Made by a program: the position numbers and the translations under genes
Notes under the pieces: model-generated
Told to the model about the DNA's origin: nothing
Database searches by the model: none
The model's input: only the letters and a program-made list of their open reading frames with translations
Source of the DNA: Solimonas sp.
Lineage (GTDB): Bacteria; Pseudomonadota; Gammaproteobacteria; Nevskiales; Nevskiaceae
Assembly (NCBI GenBank): GCA_030149365.1
Contig: JASBRP010000051.1
Coordinates: forward strand, 1 to 64,000
Length of the DNA stretch: 64,000 nucleotides
Direction: 5' to 3'
Part shown: positions 37,492-48,700 of the stretch, in pieces
Layout: the number at the start of each line of letters is the position of its first letter
How positions within the stretch are numbered: the stretch's first letter is position 1

Positions 37492-38736
37492 TTACAGCGG
37501 CGAAACGTGCTGGTAGACGCTGGCGTAGTTGCCCGTGCCGAAGTCGGCGCCGGCGGCATTGTTGCTCTGGTACACGAACGACACCGCCTGCTGGCCCGAC
37601 TGGTCGACGTTGGCGATGTTGCCGTCGCCGAACTGGAACAGGTAGGACGAGTTGAAGGTGTCGGTCACGCCGGTCTGGTAGACCTGGGCAATGTTGAAGT
37701 TGCCCGACTGCGCGATCAGCGAGTAGCTGTCCGTCACGATCTCGGCATCCGGATTCGTGTACTGGAAGGACTCGGCCACGTTGGCGCCGTCGCCATCGCT
37801 GTTCTGCACGACGATCGAGTTGTTGCGCTGGCCGTGCTGGCCGATGAAGGCGTAGGAGTTGACCGCGGCCTGGATCACCAGCGCCTTGTTCAGGGCGTCG
37901 TCGCCGCCGGTGAAGGCGTCTTCGAGGTCGGCGAAGTCATCGGTGCCGTCGTTGAGCGTGTTGAAGGTCAGCAGCGCGCCCTGGGTGACGAAGGCGAGGT
38001 TGCCGCTAACGTTATCCGGCTCGGCGTAGGCAGCTTCGCCCAGCAGCAGGTCGTTGGCGCCATCGTAGTTCACCAGCAGCTCGCCGGCGCTGTAGGTCAC
38101 GACGGTGTCGTTGCCCGAGGCCGGGTTCTGCAGGGTGGCGATGACCGCCGCGCCGTCGGCCGTCGGCGTGTCGGCGTTGGCGGCGATTTCGCTGCTGAAC
38201 AGCGAGGCCTGGTTCGGGATGATCGCGTCGGTCTCGTCGCTGCGAGCCTGCACCACCGTCGCCTGCGACAGCTGCTGGTGGTCCTGGTAGACCAGGCCGT
38301 AGTTGTTGGAGTCCACGCCCAGGAAGGTGTAGGCGTACGGCGCCACGCCGCTGCGCTCGTCGAGGTAGTCGGCGAGGTTGGAGACGATCGGCGCCAGCAC
38401 TTCGGCGGCACCGGCCACGGCGGCGGCGCCGTCGGTGGCGGCGTTGCTGGCGGTGGTGCCGTCGTCGGCGATGGTCACGCCGGCGTCGCCGCTACCCACG
38501 CCCTGCAGCACGGCGGCGTAGTTCAGGTTGTCGGTGGTGGCGTTGACGTTGATGTCGACCTGGATGATCGCGGCGGCCTGCGGCACCGCCTCGGTCACGA
38601 TCTGGTTGATGGACGCGGTGTTGCCGGTCTGGTCGGCCTGGTAGATGACGCCCTCGGTCGAGGTCTCATCCGCGAACGCGGCGGGAGCCATGAACATCGC
38701 TCCCAGCACGATCGCAATCTTATGCTTCTTAAACAT
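37492..38736 (-). CDS. Large CsgA-like amyloid subunit
   Basis: The 414-residue secreted protein (signal peptide 1-22, AFA) is more than twice the size of E. coli CsgA. Only the C-terminal third (about 285-414) has recognisable curlin-like repeats, for example 'SYSLIAQSGNFNIAQVYQTG' and 'FGDGNIANVDQSGQQAVSFV'. The N-terminal part is Asp/Ala-rich and acidic and also starts with a Gln/Asn-containing block ('VIYQADQTGNTASINQIV'). Position between csgF and csgG makes it the likely main fibre subunit. ATG 38736 follows AGGAGC. Confidence 0.72.
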   Translation of the reverse strand: MFKKHKIAIVLGAMFMAPAAFADETSTEGVIYQADQTGNTASINQIVTEAVPQAAAIIQVDINVNATTDNLNYAAVLQGVGSGDAGVTIADDGTTASNAATDGAAAVAGAAEVLAPIVSNLADYLDERSGVAPYAYTFLGVDSNNYGLVYQDHQQLSQATVVQARSDETDAIIPNQASLFSSEIAANADTPTADGAAVIATLQNPASGNDTVVTYSAGELLVNYDGANDLLLGEAAYAEPDNVSGNLAFVTQGALLTFNTLNDGTDDFADLEDAFTGGDDALNKALVIQAAVNSYAFIGQHGQRNNSIVVQNSDGDGANVAESFQYTNPDAEIVTDSYSLIAQSGNFNIAQVYQTGVTDTFNSSYLFQFGDGNIANVDQSGQQAVSFVYQSNNAAGADFGTGNYASVYQHVSPL

Positions 38737-38798
38737 GGGCTAAAAGCTCCTGATTCTGTAGCTCAAGGTGGGAGGGTGCCGCCGGGGTTCGTTGCAGG

Positions 38799-39233
38799 TC
38801 AGAAGTCATCGGTCTGGCCGATCGTGAAGGAGCTGACCTGGTTGGTGGTTCTGTCGGTAGTCGTGATGGTGACCGTACCGTTGCCGTTGTTCTCAACGGT
38901 GATGATGAAATCCTGCGTCGTGACGGTGCCGGGAATCAGCCCTCCGTCGACATTGACGATCTGGCGGATGGCCGCGGACTGCACGCGGCTCAGCACCGCG
39001 TTCTGCAGCGCCTCCTCGAAGGCGGCGAGGCGGTCGGCGGGGGTCTTTCGCGACACCGGCGCCCGGTAGTCGTTCTGCGCCTGCGCCTCGTTGAGCAGCA
39101 CGCTGCCGTTGAGCGGGTTGCCGCCGAAGCTGGGGTTGACCGGCACATACACCAGCGGGCTGGCCAGGGCGGCGGACAGCGGCAGCACGCAGAGTGCGGC
39201 AAGGAGCGGGCGCATGGCTTGTTTCGTCATCAT
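38799..39233 (-). CDS. csgF: Curli assembly factor CsgF
   Basis: The 144-residue secreted protein (signal about 1-24) has the CsgF hallmark directly after cleavage: 'LVYVPVNPSFGGNPLNGSVL', the segment that inserts into the CsgG pore. The body ('VTTQDFIITVENNGNGTVTI') ends in an acidic tail. CsgF couples fibre nucleation to the channel at the cell surface. ATG 39230 is an equally good start, one codon in. It sits 17 bp after csgE. Confidence 0.9.
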   Translation of the reverse strand: MMTKQAMRPLLAALCVLPLSAALASPLVYVPVNPSFGGNPLNGSVLLNEAQAQNDYRAPVSRKTPADRLAAFEEALQNAVLSRVQSAAIRQIVNVDGGLIPGTVTTQDFIITVENNGNGTVTITTTDRTTNQVSSFTIGQTDDF

Positions 39234-39247
39234 GTCTTCTCAAGAAG

Positions 39248-39643
39248 CTACAGGCCGTCCCCGGCCAACTCGGAATCGCCCAGCAAGCGGTCCAGCTCGC
39301 CGGCCATCACGGTGCGGTAGACGCGTTGCGAAGCGTCCACCGCGGCGGCCCGCGCGACACGGCCGTTGAAGCCAATGAAGCGCTGGTACACCAGGGAGCC
39401 GCGGTAGTTGATGCTCATCAGGCAGCCCAGGCGTGCCGCCGGCTTTTCGCTGATGACCAGGCCGAACTGCCCGTCAGGATCGAAGGCCTGCCAGGAGGCG
39501 ACGAAGGCGTCGTAGAACTCGCGTCCGGCGAAAGTGCGCGTCTCGTTGGTCAGCACGCCCGGGATATCGACATCCGCCCCCCAGGCGGGTATCGATGACA
39601 TCCCGGCGACCAGCAGTGCCGCCGCGAGCAAGCCCTTCCCCAT
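39248..39643 (-). CDS. csgE: Curli secretion specificity factor CsgE
   Basis: The 131-residue periplasmic protein (signal peptide 1-22) is recognised by 'LTNETRTFAGREFYDAFVAS', 'FGLVISEKPAARLGCLMSIN' and 'GSLVYQRFIG', the conserved spine of CsgE, which caps the periplasmic side of CsgG. A longer frame would use TTG at 39679; ATG 39643 has GGGGAG at 7 bases and begins a proper signal peptide, so it is chosen. It is the first csg gene, 109 bp after the giant TpsA gene on the same strand. Confidence 0.9.
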   Translation of the reverse strand: MGKGLLAAALLVAGMSSIPAWGADVDIPGVLTNETRTFAGREFYDAFVASWQAFDPDGQFGLVISEKPAARLGCLMSINYRGSLVYQRFIGFNGRVARAAAVDASQRVYRTVMAGELDRLLGDSELAGDGL

Positions 39644-39752
39644 ACTGAAACTCCCCAGCTTGGCCGGTCTGCCGACCAAGCCGGGGCAATGTAGTGGGCC
39701 GATGTTGCATGGACGTGGCAGTCAGAAGAAAAGCGCGCGTCCATGAACAGGT

Positions 39753-42700
39753 TCAGGGGCAATCGCCGTTCTTGCCGCCCTCCGCGCAGTCCGAAGGGGC
39801 CGCCGGCGTCAGGAATTCCACGAACAGTTGCAGCTCGGCGTCGCGGCGGTTCTGGCCGCCGCCGGCCTGGTCGGCCATGGCCGAGACCGCGCCGGCCACG
39901 GAGTTGGCCGCCTGCGCCGTGCCGGAGTCCACTGAGGAATTCGGCAGGTCGAACTTGCCACCGGATACCTGGATGTTGTCGGCGTTCGCCACCTGCAGGG
40001 CCGCGACGTTGAGGCTGCCCGAAGCACGGATGCCGGCATCACCGGCATCGACCGTCCCGGACGGCGCAACCAGGTTGGCGGCACCCGCCGGCAGGCCGGG
40101 CTTGCTCTGCAGCGCCGCGATGCCAGCGCCGCTGACCTGCGAACCCGTGTCGACGGTGCAGAACAGGTTGTCGTCGCAGCTGAACTTCAGCGGCGGGATC
40201 GAGGAGCTGGTCTTGGCGCCCTTGCCGGCATTGATGTCGCCGTTGGAACTCCACATCAGCAGGTCGCCGCCCTGCTGGGTGAAGACGCGGCTCTGCGCCA
40301 GCAGCACGCTCTGGTCGGTGAACATGCGGATCGAGCCTTCCTGCAGCGCCAGGATGCCCTGGGAGCTGGGGCCGACGGCGGCGGTATTGCCGGTCTCGGC
40401 GGTGAACGGTGGCGCGCTGGTGCTGCCGATCAGCACCGGGCCACCCGGGCCGAGGATGTCGATGTCGCCGCCGAAGCGGGTCTGCACGGTGGAGCCGCGC
40501 ATGTCCAGGGTGCCGGTGGTGCGGCTGACGATGGCGCCGTTGCGGCTGCCATCCAGCGCGTTCTGGGTATAGCCCAGGCCATGCGGGAACAGCGCGTCGA
40601 TCGCCTTGTAGCCGCGGCCGTACTGGCCGGCATAGAGGATGTTGTCGGCGTTGTACTCGACGCCGTCGGGGTGGTTGCGATCGACCACGCGGCGCGTCAC
40701 CGCGTTGTAGTCCAGGCCCACCTGGTTGAGGATGTCGAGGAACACGCGGCCGACGAACTTCTGGCGCTGCTCCAGCGCCAGGCCCTGGAACAGGGTCCAG
40801 GCCGAGGCCGGATCCAGCGCGGCGATCTCGGCACCGCGGTCCTGGCCATCGCGCGCCTGCGCGTCGATCAGCTGCTGGCGCACGAAGGCCACCAGGACGG
40901 TGCTGTAGTCCGGCGTGCCGAGGCGGTCGTTCGGGTCCAGCGGGTCGTGGTTGACCGTCGGATCGATGTAGGCCTTGGCGAACTCCACCAGATTCATGCC
41001 CGGGCCGACACCGTAGGACACGGAGATGTCGGCACCCTCGCGCTCGAGGTAGAGGTTGTTGCTGTTGCCCACCGTGCGGATGCCCGGGAACTGCTCGGCA
41101 CCCTTGAACAGGTAGCCGGCATCGCGCGCGTCACCCGCCGAGGTGATCGGGCCAAGGTTGCGCCCGGCCGAGACCGCCAGCGTGCCCGCGCCACCCAGCT
41201 CGATCAGCGGCACGAAGCGGGTGCGCTGCAGCTCGGGATTGAGCAGGTCGCGGCCCGCGGCGATCGTAGTGATGTCGCTCTCGTAGAAGTTCTGGCCCGA
41301 GAAGTACAGGTTGACGATGTCGAGGCCGGCACGGACTGTCGCCGGCTTGTCCAGCAGCAGGCGCAGGCCGTTACCGCTGGTGACGTACTGCGGCGTGCCA
41401 AGCGGGTCGGCGGCACTGGCGGCATCGGCCGCGCGGTAGCCGTTGAGCAGGCTGCCGCCGACGCTGTAGATCCGCACCGGCTCGGTGTCGTGCGCGTGCA
41501 GCAGCGAAGGATCGCGCAGCAGGAAGTTGGACTGCGGGCCCTGGTCGATGTAGCTGCCGGAGGCCGGCAGCAGCGCCGGCGTCAGCGGGTTGTCGATCGA
41601 GGGTAGCAGGCTCGCCAGCGCGTCGATCAGGCCGAGGCGCTCACCGCTGTTGCTGCGGCCCTGCAGGGTGATGTTGCGCTGCGCCAGCAGTTCCAGCTGG
41701 CCGTCGGACGACGGGAACAGCTCGCCGCCGCGGCTGAGGACGATGTTGCCGCTGGCCGCCGCCACCGAAAGATGCGCCGGCAGCACCCAGGCGGCGCCGT
41801 CCTGCACCAGGCTGCGCGTCACTCCGGGGATCGAGCCATAGCGGCTGCCCGGCAGTACCGCGGCGGTGCCCAGTCGCGCATCGCCGGCCGCCGTCACCAG
41901 GCGCACCGCAGACGCGGCGCTGTAGGCGTTGGCGTCGAAGTTGGTGAACAGGTAGGAGGGATTGAAGATGCCGCCGATGCTGAGCCCACGCGCGGCCTCG
42001 GCCGATACCTGCGCATCCTGCAGCGCCAGGATCGGATCGATCACCGAACCGCCGGCGCGCAGCTCCGCCTCGCCGCTGCCGACGAAGTAGGAACCGCCGC
42101 GGATGTCGCCGCCGGCGTCCACCGTCAGCTCGCCGCCGCCTCCGATCGCCAGCTGGCGCTGGTCGCCGGAGCGGGTCCAGGTGGTGGGCATCGACACCGA
42201 CAGGGCATTGATGTCGCGGCCGGCGTTGACACTGACATCGCCGCCCATGCTCAGCACGCCCTGGGCGAACATGCCGAAGTTGATCGAGCTGGAGTCCGTC
42301 CGCGTGCCGCAGCCGGCGACGGTGGTGATGCAGGAGGCCTGCATCCAGGGCCACCAGAACTGGCTCAGGTCGGTGCCGGCGGCGCCGGTGCGCGAGCCGT
42401 CGCTGTCGGTGACCGTGGCCACCGAGACGATGTCGCGGCCGGCGGACAGGCGCAGATCGCCGGCATCGCGCGGCTGCACGTTGCCGGTGTCCAGCACCGG
42501 CGCCTGGCCTTCCGCGGCCGCCTGCAGCGCGGTCTGCGTGGGGCGTACCACGCCTTCGATGCCGGCGTGGCCGGCAGTGTAGATCACCCCGGGCGCCTGG
42601 CTGTCGATCATGCGGATGTCCTGCGCCGCGACCACGTCGATGCTGCCGACGCCGGTGCGGATCATGGTCGGCGTGACGATCTGCCGGCCCTCGTTGCCCG

Positions 42701-45700
42701 GCGCGTTGGACTCGGCGCTCTGGTGGCCGCTGAGGATCACGCTGCCCTTGTTGCCGCGCTGCTGCGGCGCCGCCAGGGCCAGCGGATCGGCACTGCCGAC
42801 GTCGGCACCGGCGACGATGCGCAGCGAGGCCGAGTCGTAGGCCTTGCCGCCCTGGGTTCCCAGCAACGAGGCCGTGGCCAGCGGCAGCGGATTGGCGGCG
42901 GTGGCGACCGGCGCCAGGGAGTTGTCGATCGTGCCAGGGGCGAAGGGATTCGCCGCCTGGAAAAAGCCGTCGCTGATCGAGGCGCCGACCTGCACGTCGC
43001 CGAGCGCGCGCAGGTTGATGCTCGGCGCGACGCCGGCGGTGCGGAAGTCCAGCACCGGATTGCCGTTGGCATCGAGGTGCCCGGCCGCCAGGTTCCAGTC
43101 GCGGGCGACCACGATGTCGCCGCCGTTGATCGCGTTGCTGCCATTGGTGAGGTCGATGCCGGCGCGCTGGCGCCAGCCCGCCGCCTGGCCCAGCGAGTTG
43201 TCGATCTGCCAGCCGGGCGAGTTGACGTAGCCCGCCAGGGTTTCGGTGATGAAGCGCGCGTTGTCGCCCGCGGCGCCGCCACCGGCGGCGCCGGAGGGGT
43301 CGATCACGCCGCTGAAATGGGTCGGACCGCTGCCGGCATCGGCCGCGTCCCAGCGCGCGTAGATTTCCAGCTCCGGATCGGCGTCGCCGCGGATCGTGGC
43401 GCCACCGGCCACGTTCACCGGCACGCGCTGGTCGTCGAGTACCGGCGCGCGCAGCTTGATCTCGCCGCCCTGCCCGCTCACGTCGAGCACCGCGCCGGCA
43501 CCGATGTCGATATGCCCGGCCTGGGCCGCGCTCACCGCGCGGTAGCCATGGCTGGCGTCGAGCGCCGTGGTATCGTCGGCGCCGACACCGATCTCGATGC
43601 GGCCGCCGTCGGCCGCCGCGCTGGTGGCGCTGGCCAGCAGGCGCCCGTCGATCTCCACCGCGCGCTGGCCGTAGAGTGCGATCCCGCCGCCCTCGCTGCC
43701 CGCCGCGTCGATGGTACCCCCGATGCGCACGGCACCGCCGTCCGCCACCAGCTGCACCTGCTCGGCCGACAGCGTGCGGCCGGCGCCCAGTGCCAGGTCA
43801 CCACTGCCGCTGCGCAGCCGTACCGCGCCGTCGATACCGCCGGTGGCGGCACGCGCCGCCACATCGTCGAGCGAGATGGCGCCCCGCGAGCCGATCACCA
43901 GTTCCGCGCCGTCGAAACCCGCCGCGCGGTTGCCGGCGAGTTCGCCCGCCAGCACCACCTGGTCGGCGTCGCTGCGCAGCACGATACGGCCGGCATCGCC
44001 GCCGGCCGTACCGGCAGAGACATCCAGCTGCGAGCCTTCGCCGAGGCGGATCTCGCCCTGGCGGCTGCGCAGGTCGATCTGGCCCGCCGCCAAAGCCAGC
44101 TTGCGGTCGTAGGCCTGGAACACCGCGCCGCCGGCGTCGAGCCGGGCCGCCGCGCCCAGGACGATGTCACCGCCTGCCTCCAGGCGGATGCCGCCGGCAC
44201 TGGCGCGCGCCGTCGTGTTCCAGTCGATGCTGTCGGCGGCGAAGGAGAAACTGCCACCCAGGCCCTCGCTGCTGGCGGCGGCGGTGTTGTCCTGCCCGCC
44301 GAGCGCTTGCAGCCGGCCGATGCTGTTGAGCGACAGGTCGGCGGCGCTGACGGTGGTGAACAGCGGCGCGTCCAGATTGAGGTCAGCACCGCCGAACTGC
44401 AGCGTGCCCTTGCCGGCGGCGATCACCGCCCGCCCGGCGTCGAGGTCCACTTTGCCGAAGCCGTCGAAGCCGAGCGTGGCGCCGGCCGCGCTGCGATCGC
44501 CGAGCAGTTCGATCTCGCTGGCACGCACCGTCAGGCTGCCGTTGCCGGCGGCGCCGAAACCGAAAGCGCCCTGCTGGTTGCTGAACACCACGCTGCCGGA
44601 CTCGATCAGCGCGGCGCCGCCGTTGCCGATGATCTGGCCGGTAATCAGTTCGACGCGCTGGCGCGCGCGCAGCGACACGTCGCCCAGGAAGCTGATGCCC
44701 TCGCTGGCCTGCAGGTAGACCTCGTCGATGCCTGCCAGCTGCTGCTGCAGGGACTGGCCCAGCAGCAGGTCGCCGTTGCCGCCGGCACCGTCGCCCGCTG
44801 CCAGCGTGATGTTGCGTGTGCTGGCCGAGAAAGCCTTGCCGCCGAGCCTCGCGCCGGCGGACAGTGCCATGCCGCCGGTGGCATCGAGGCTGACCGAGCC
44901 GGCGCCGGACAGCAGTGCGCCGGCGGCAATGCTGACATTGCCGAAGGCAATCTCGTCGGGTCCGTCGATGCCCGAGACGACGCTGCGCCCCGGCGTGCTG
45001 GCGCGGTTGACCGACAGCTGCAGGAAGGCGCCGTTGCCGCTGATATTGAACTCGTCCGGGTCGGCGTCGATGATGCTGCCGTCCCCGGCATCGGGATCGG
45101 TCACCTGACGCTGGCGCGTGCCTTCGCCGCCGATCGAGATTTCGTTGCCGGAGCGGCCGCTGGCGACACCCTCTGCCACCAACTGCGCACCCTGCTGCAC
45201 GACGACGCCGTCGCCGCTGCTCTCACCCTGGGCCACGAGGATGATCTCGCCGGCGCGCAGCGCCGTGCGGTTGGCGGCCACCACGGTCGCGGCACCGACA
45301 TAGAGCTCCTCGATGCCGTCGGCGGTGGGGCCGCCGGTGGCGCCCAGCAGCAGCCTGCTGGCGCCCAGGGCGTTGAGGCTGTCCACGTCCAGCGCCAGCA
45401 CGCCGCCTTCGGCGCTGCCGCTATCGACGATCTGCAGCCGCGGTGCCGACAGCTGGATTTCCGGACCGTCGAGGCCGGCGGGCGCACGGCCGCTGATCTG
45501 GCCGTCGAGCGTCAGGCGGTTGACGCCGGCCAGTGCCAGCGTGCCACCGTCTCCCGGCGCGCGCAGCGCGCGGTTGCCGATCGTCTCCAGCGCGTTGAAG
45601 TAGCTGTTGAGGCTGTTGAAGTCGTACTGCGAGTACCGCGACCAAACCGCCTGCGATTGCACCAGGAAGCTGGCGTCATGCGTGCTGCGCGCACCGCTGA

Positions 45701-48700
45701 GGCGGTCGATGTAATGACCCGACACCTGCAGCGTGCCGTCGGCAAGCTGGCGGTTGGCGCCGACCTCCGCCATCTCCTGCGCACCGCCGCGGGTGTCCTG
45801 CACCACGCGGAAGGCACCCGGCAGCGCGGCGTAGGCGCCGGGCAACAGGGTATAGACGCCCGCCGGCAGGCCTGGCACGCCGCTGAGATACACCGCGCGG
45901 CCGACCAGCGGCGCGCGCGTCGATTCGCTGGCGGCGATCTGCGTGCCGCCAGCACCGTCCGGATCGCGCCGCGTGAACTCGGGGTCGAAGGGCGCGACGC
46001 CGGAGTAGCCGGGCACGATGGCGTAGACGTCACGGCCATCCGGGAACTGCGAGACCAGCCGCTCCTCGCCACCGGCGAAGGAGATGTTGCTGCTGGACAG
46101 CACGTCGCGCGAGCCGCCGGTACCGGCGACGAACTCGGAGGCCAGCAGGTCGCCACCGCCGCTGATGTCGATGCGCGCGCCGCTGTTCATCTCCACCGTG
46201 GCGCCGACCGCGCCGACGCGCTTGTCCGGCGCCTGCTGCAGGTCAGGCAGGCTGGCCCGGTGGTCGCCGGTGCCGTTGTAGACCAGGTTGAGGCCGTCGA
46301 TGGTGCGGCCATAGGGCAGCGTCAGGCCGGCCAGCGAGACCGAGGTCAAGCTGCCGTTGCCGAATTTCACCTTGCGCGTGATCGTCTCGATGCCGGCCTG
46401 GGTGCGCACCGGATTCTCGTAGGCGACGATGTCGTCGGTCTCCAGCGGATCGGCGTAGGCCAGCTTCTCGTAGCGCCGCGCGGCGGCGTCGGGCTTCTCG
46501 GCGTCACCGGGGCTCAGCTCCCAGTGGTAGGCGTCCTCCAGCACCACCGTGGGCAAGGCGAAGCGGAAGTACGGCAGCAGGTCGTAGTTGAACACCTGCG
46601 AATCGTCGTTGACGCCCTCCAGGATCTGGTCGCCGGAGATGCCCAGCTGGATCTGCCCGCCCGGGGCATAGAGCGCGCCGTTCTGCTCGATCTCCGCCGC
46701 GGTGACGACCAGGCGTCCGCCGACCGACAGCGGTTTCTGGTCGCCGCTGCTGCTGCCGGAGCGCTCGAAACGGACCACTGCGGTATTGGCCTCGTACATC
46801 GTGCGCAGCGTGGTCAGCGGCTCGCCGGTATCGGGATCGCGCTGCGTCGGGCGCAGGATCATCTCCAGGTCGCTGCGCCGCAGGTGGTTGTCGGCGATGA
46901 CGATCTGGGTCTGCCCGGTGGCCGGGTAGATCCGGCCGGCGGTGAAGCTGGCGTTGCCGCCCACCAGCAGCACGCCCGGCACGCTGCTGTACTCGCCGCT
47001 GCCGCCGGCGGCGAAGCTGCTGTACTGCGGCGGCGTCAGGAAGCGGATTTCGTCGCTGCCGGTGAGGTTCACGTCCTTGAAGTTCTCGATGGCCATCTGG
47101 CCGCCGATGTCGAGAATGCGCGAGTCGATCGACAGCTCGGAGATCGGCTGGCGCGTCTCGGCCAGGCCCGGCCCCACGATGTCCTCGAAGTCGTTGTAGA
47201 CGCCGACATCCTCGCTGTAGCCATGGATCGCGACATAGGTCGCCGAGAGATTGACCTCGATCGGCTTCATGCGGCCGGTATCCGGCACCGCCGGGCGGGC
47301 CGACAGCAGCATGGTGTTGATCTGCAACTCGCGGCCCAGGCGCAAGTCGATGTCGGTGATGATGTCGATCGGCACCGGCTCCTTGGACAGCGTCGGATCG
47401 CTGCCCAGCGACAGGCTTTCGATGCCGGAATCCTTCAGAACGTCGGTGGTGAAGGCGATGACGCCGCGCGGCAGCTGCGTCACCGGCAGCCCGGGCTCCA
47501 GGAAGTTGTCCGGCACGCCGGCAGTCCTGTCGCCGATCGTCATGCGGCGCGCGCCGGTGTAGCCGTTCTCCGGCTGCAGCAGCGGGTTCAGCGCCACCAC
47601 AGACAGCGATCCGCCCTGGGCGCTGCTGCCGCCGGCCTGCGCATCGATGACGCCGTTGAAGTACAGGCCCGAGGCCGCGCCGATGCGCAGGCGTCCGGCA
47701 TCGCTCACCAGGCGCGTCGCCTGGTCCTCGCGCGCGCAGGGCGCATAGAGCCCTACGAAGCCGGCGGCACCGGAGATGTCGATGCGGGCGCCCAGACCGG
47801 AGCGCGCCGGGTTCTCTTCCTCGTTGTTGCCGCCGCTGCCACCGCTGCCGCCGGTGTTGTCGCCGAACTTCGGGATGTTGGCGCTGACGCCGGCGCGCAG
47901 GTCGGCGCCCTCGTCCTCGACCTCCTCGTCCAGCTCGTCGGAGGCGTTGAGCGCCACGATGTAGCCGGTGTCCGCGGTCAGCGTGACTCTGCCACCGCCG
48001 ATGATATCGCCGACCGGGATGTCGCTGGACCCCTCCGGCACCGTCGTGGTGTCGAGCAGGCGCGTGCCGGAGACGTCGATCAGGCTTTCGGCGCCGAGGA
48101 ATACCGACTTGTTGTTGGAGGTATAGGGGTTGGCGATGCTGCCGGGGTTGTTGAGATAGCCGCCGCGCGCGGTATCGACCGTCAGCGTGACGTCGCCGCC
48201 GTAGCTGCGAAGGGTGCCCAGCATCGTCACCTGGTTGTGCGAGCCGATGATGATGGTGGAGCGCGCATCGGCCTGGATCAGGGCGCCCTCGTCGATCAGG
48301 GTCGTGCCGGTCACGCCGGATTCGCCGAGATCCGGCGGCACCAGCTGGCCGTTCCGCTCGCCGGCGACCCAGTTGAGGTAGTCGCCGGAGTAGAGCTCGA
48401 AGCGCGCCGGGCGGCGGTGCAGCTCGTCGAGCTGGCCGATCGCGAGTGAGCCGTCGAGCAACCCCTGGACGATGTCCCCGCCGGAGGCGAGGTTCGCCAG
48501 AGGCAGGGACTCGCCCGCGGCGGGCATGCGCAACAGGAAGTTGGTCGGGCTGATGTCGAGTTCCATGCCCGCCTGCACGATGGCGTCGTACACGCCTTCG
48601 AGCCGGAAGGCGGCGAAGCCACCGCTGGCCAGGTTGCCCGCGGCGTCGGCTTCGCCGGCGTTGAACAGCGCCGGGTCCAGGCTCAGGAAGCCCTGCGCGT

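Noticed and set aside
35537..38736. CRISPR-like repetition in the curlin genes
   Set aside because: The repeats are protein-coding, imperfect and in frame; no identical DNA repeats with spacers occur here or elsewhere in the window.
41772..48449. 2225-codon plus-strand open frame opposite tpsA
   Set aside because: It mirrors the repetitive Gly/Ala/Asp-rich tpsA codons, has low-complexity His/Arg/Ala/Gln/Val composition, no start context and no domain. A giant antisense gene is unlikely.
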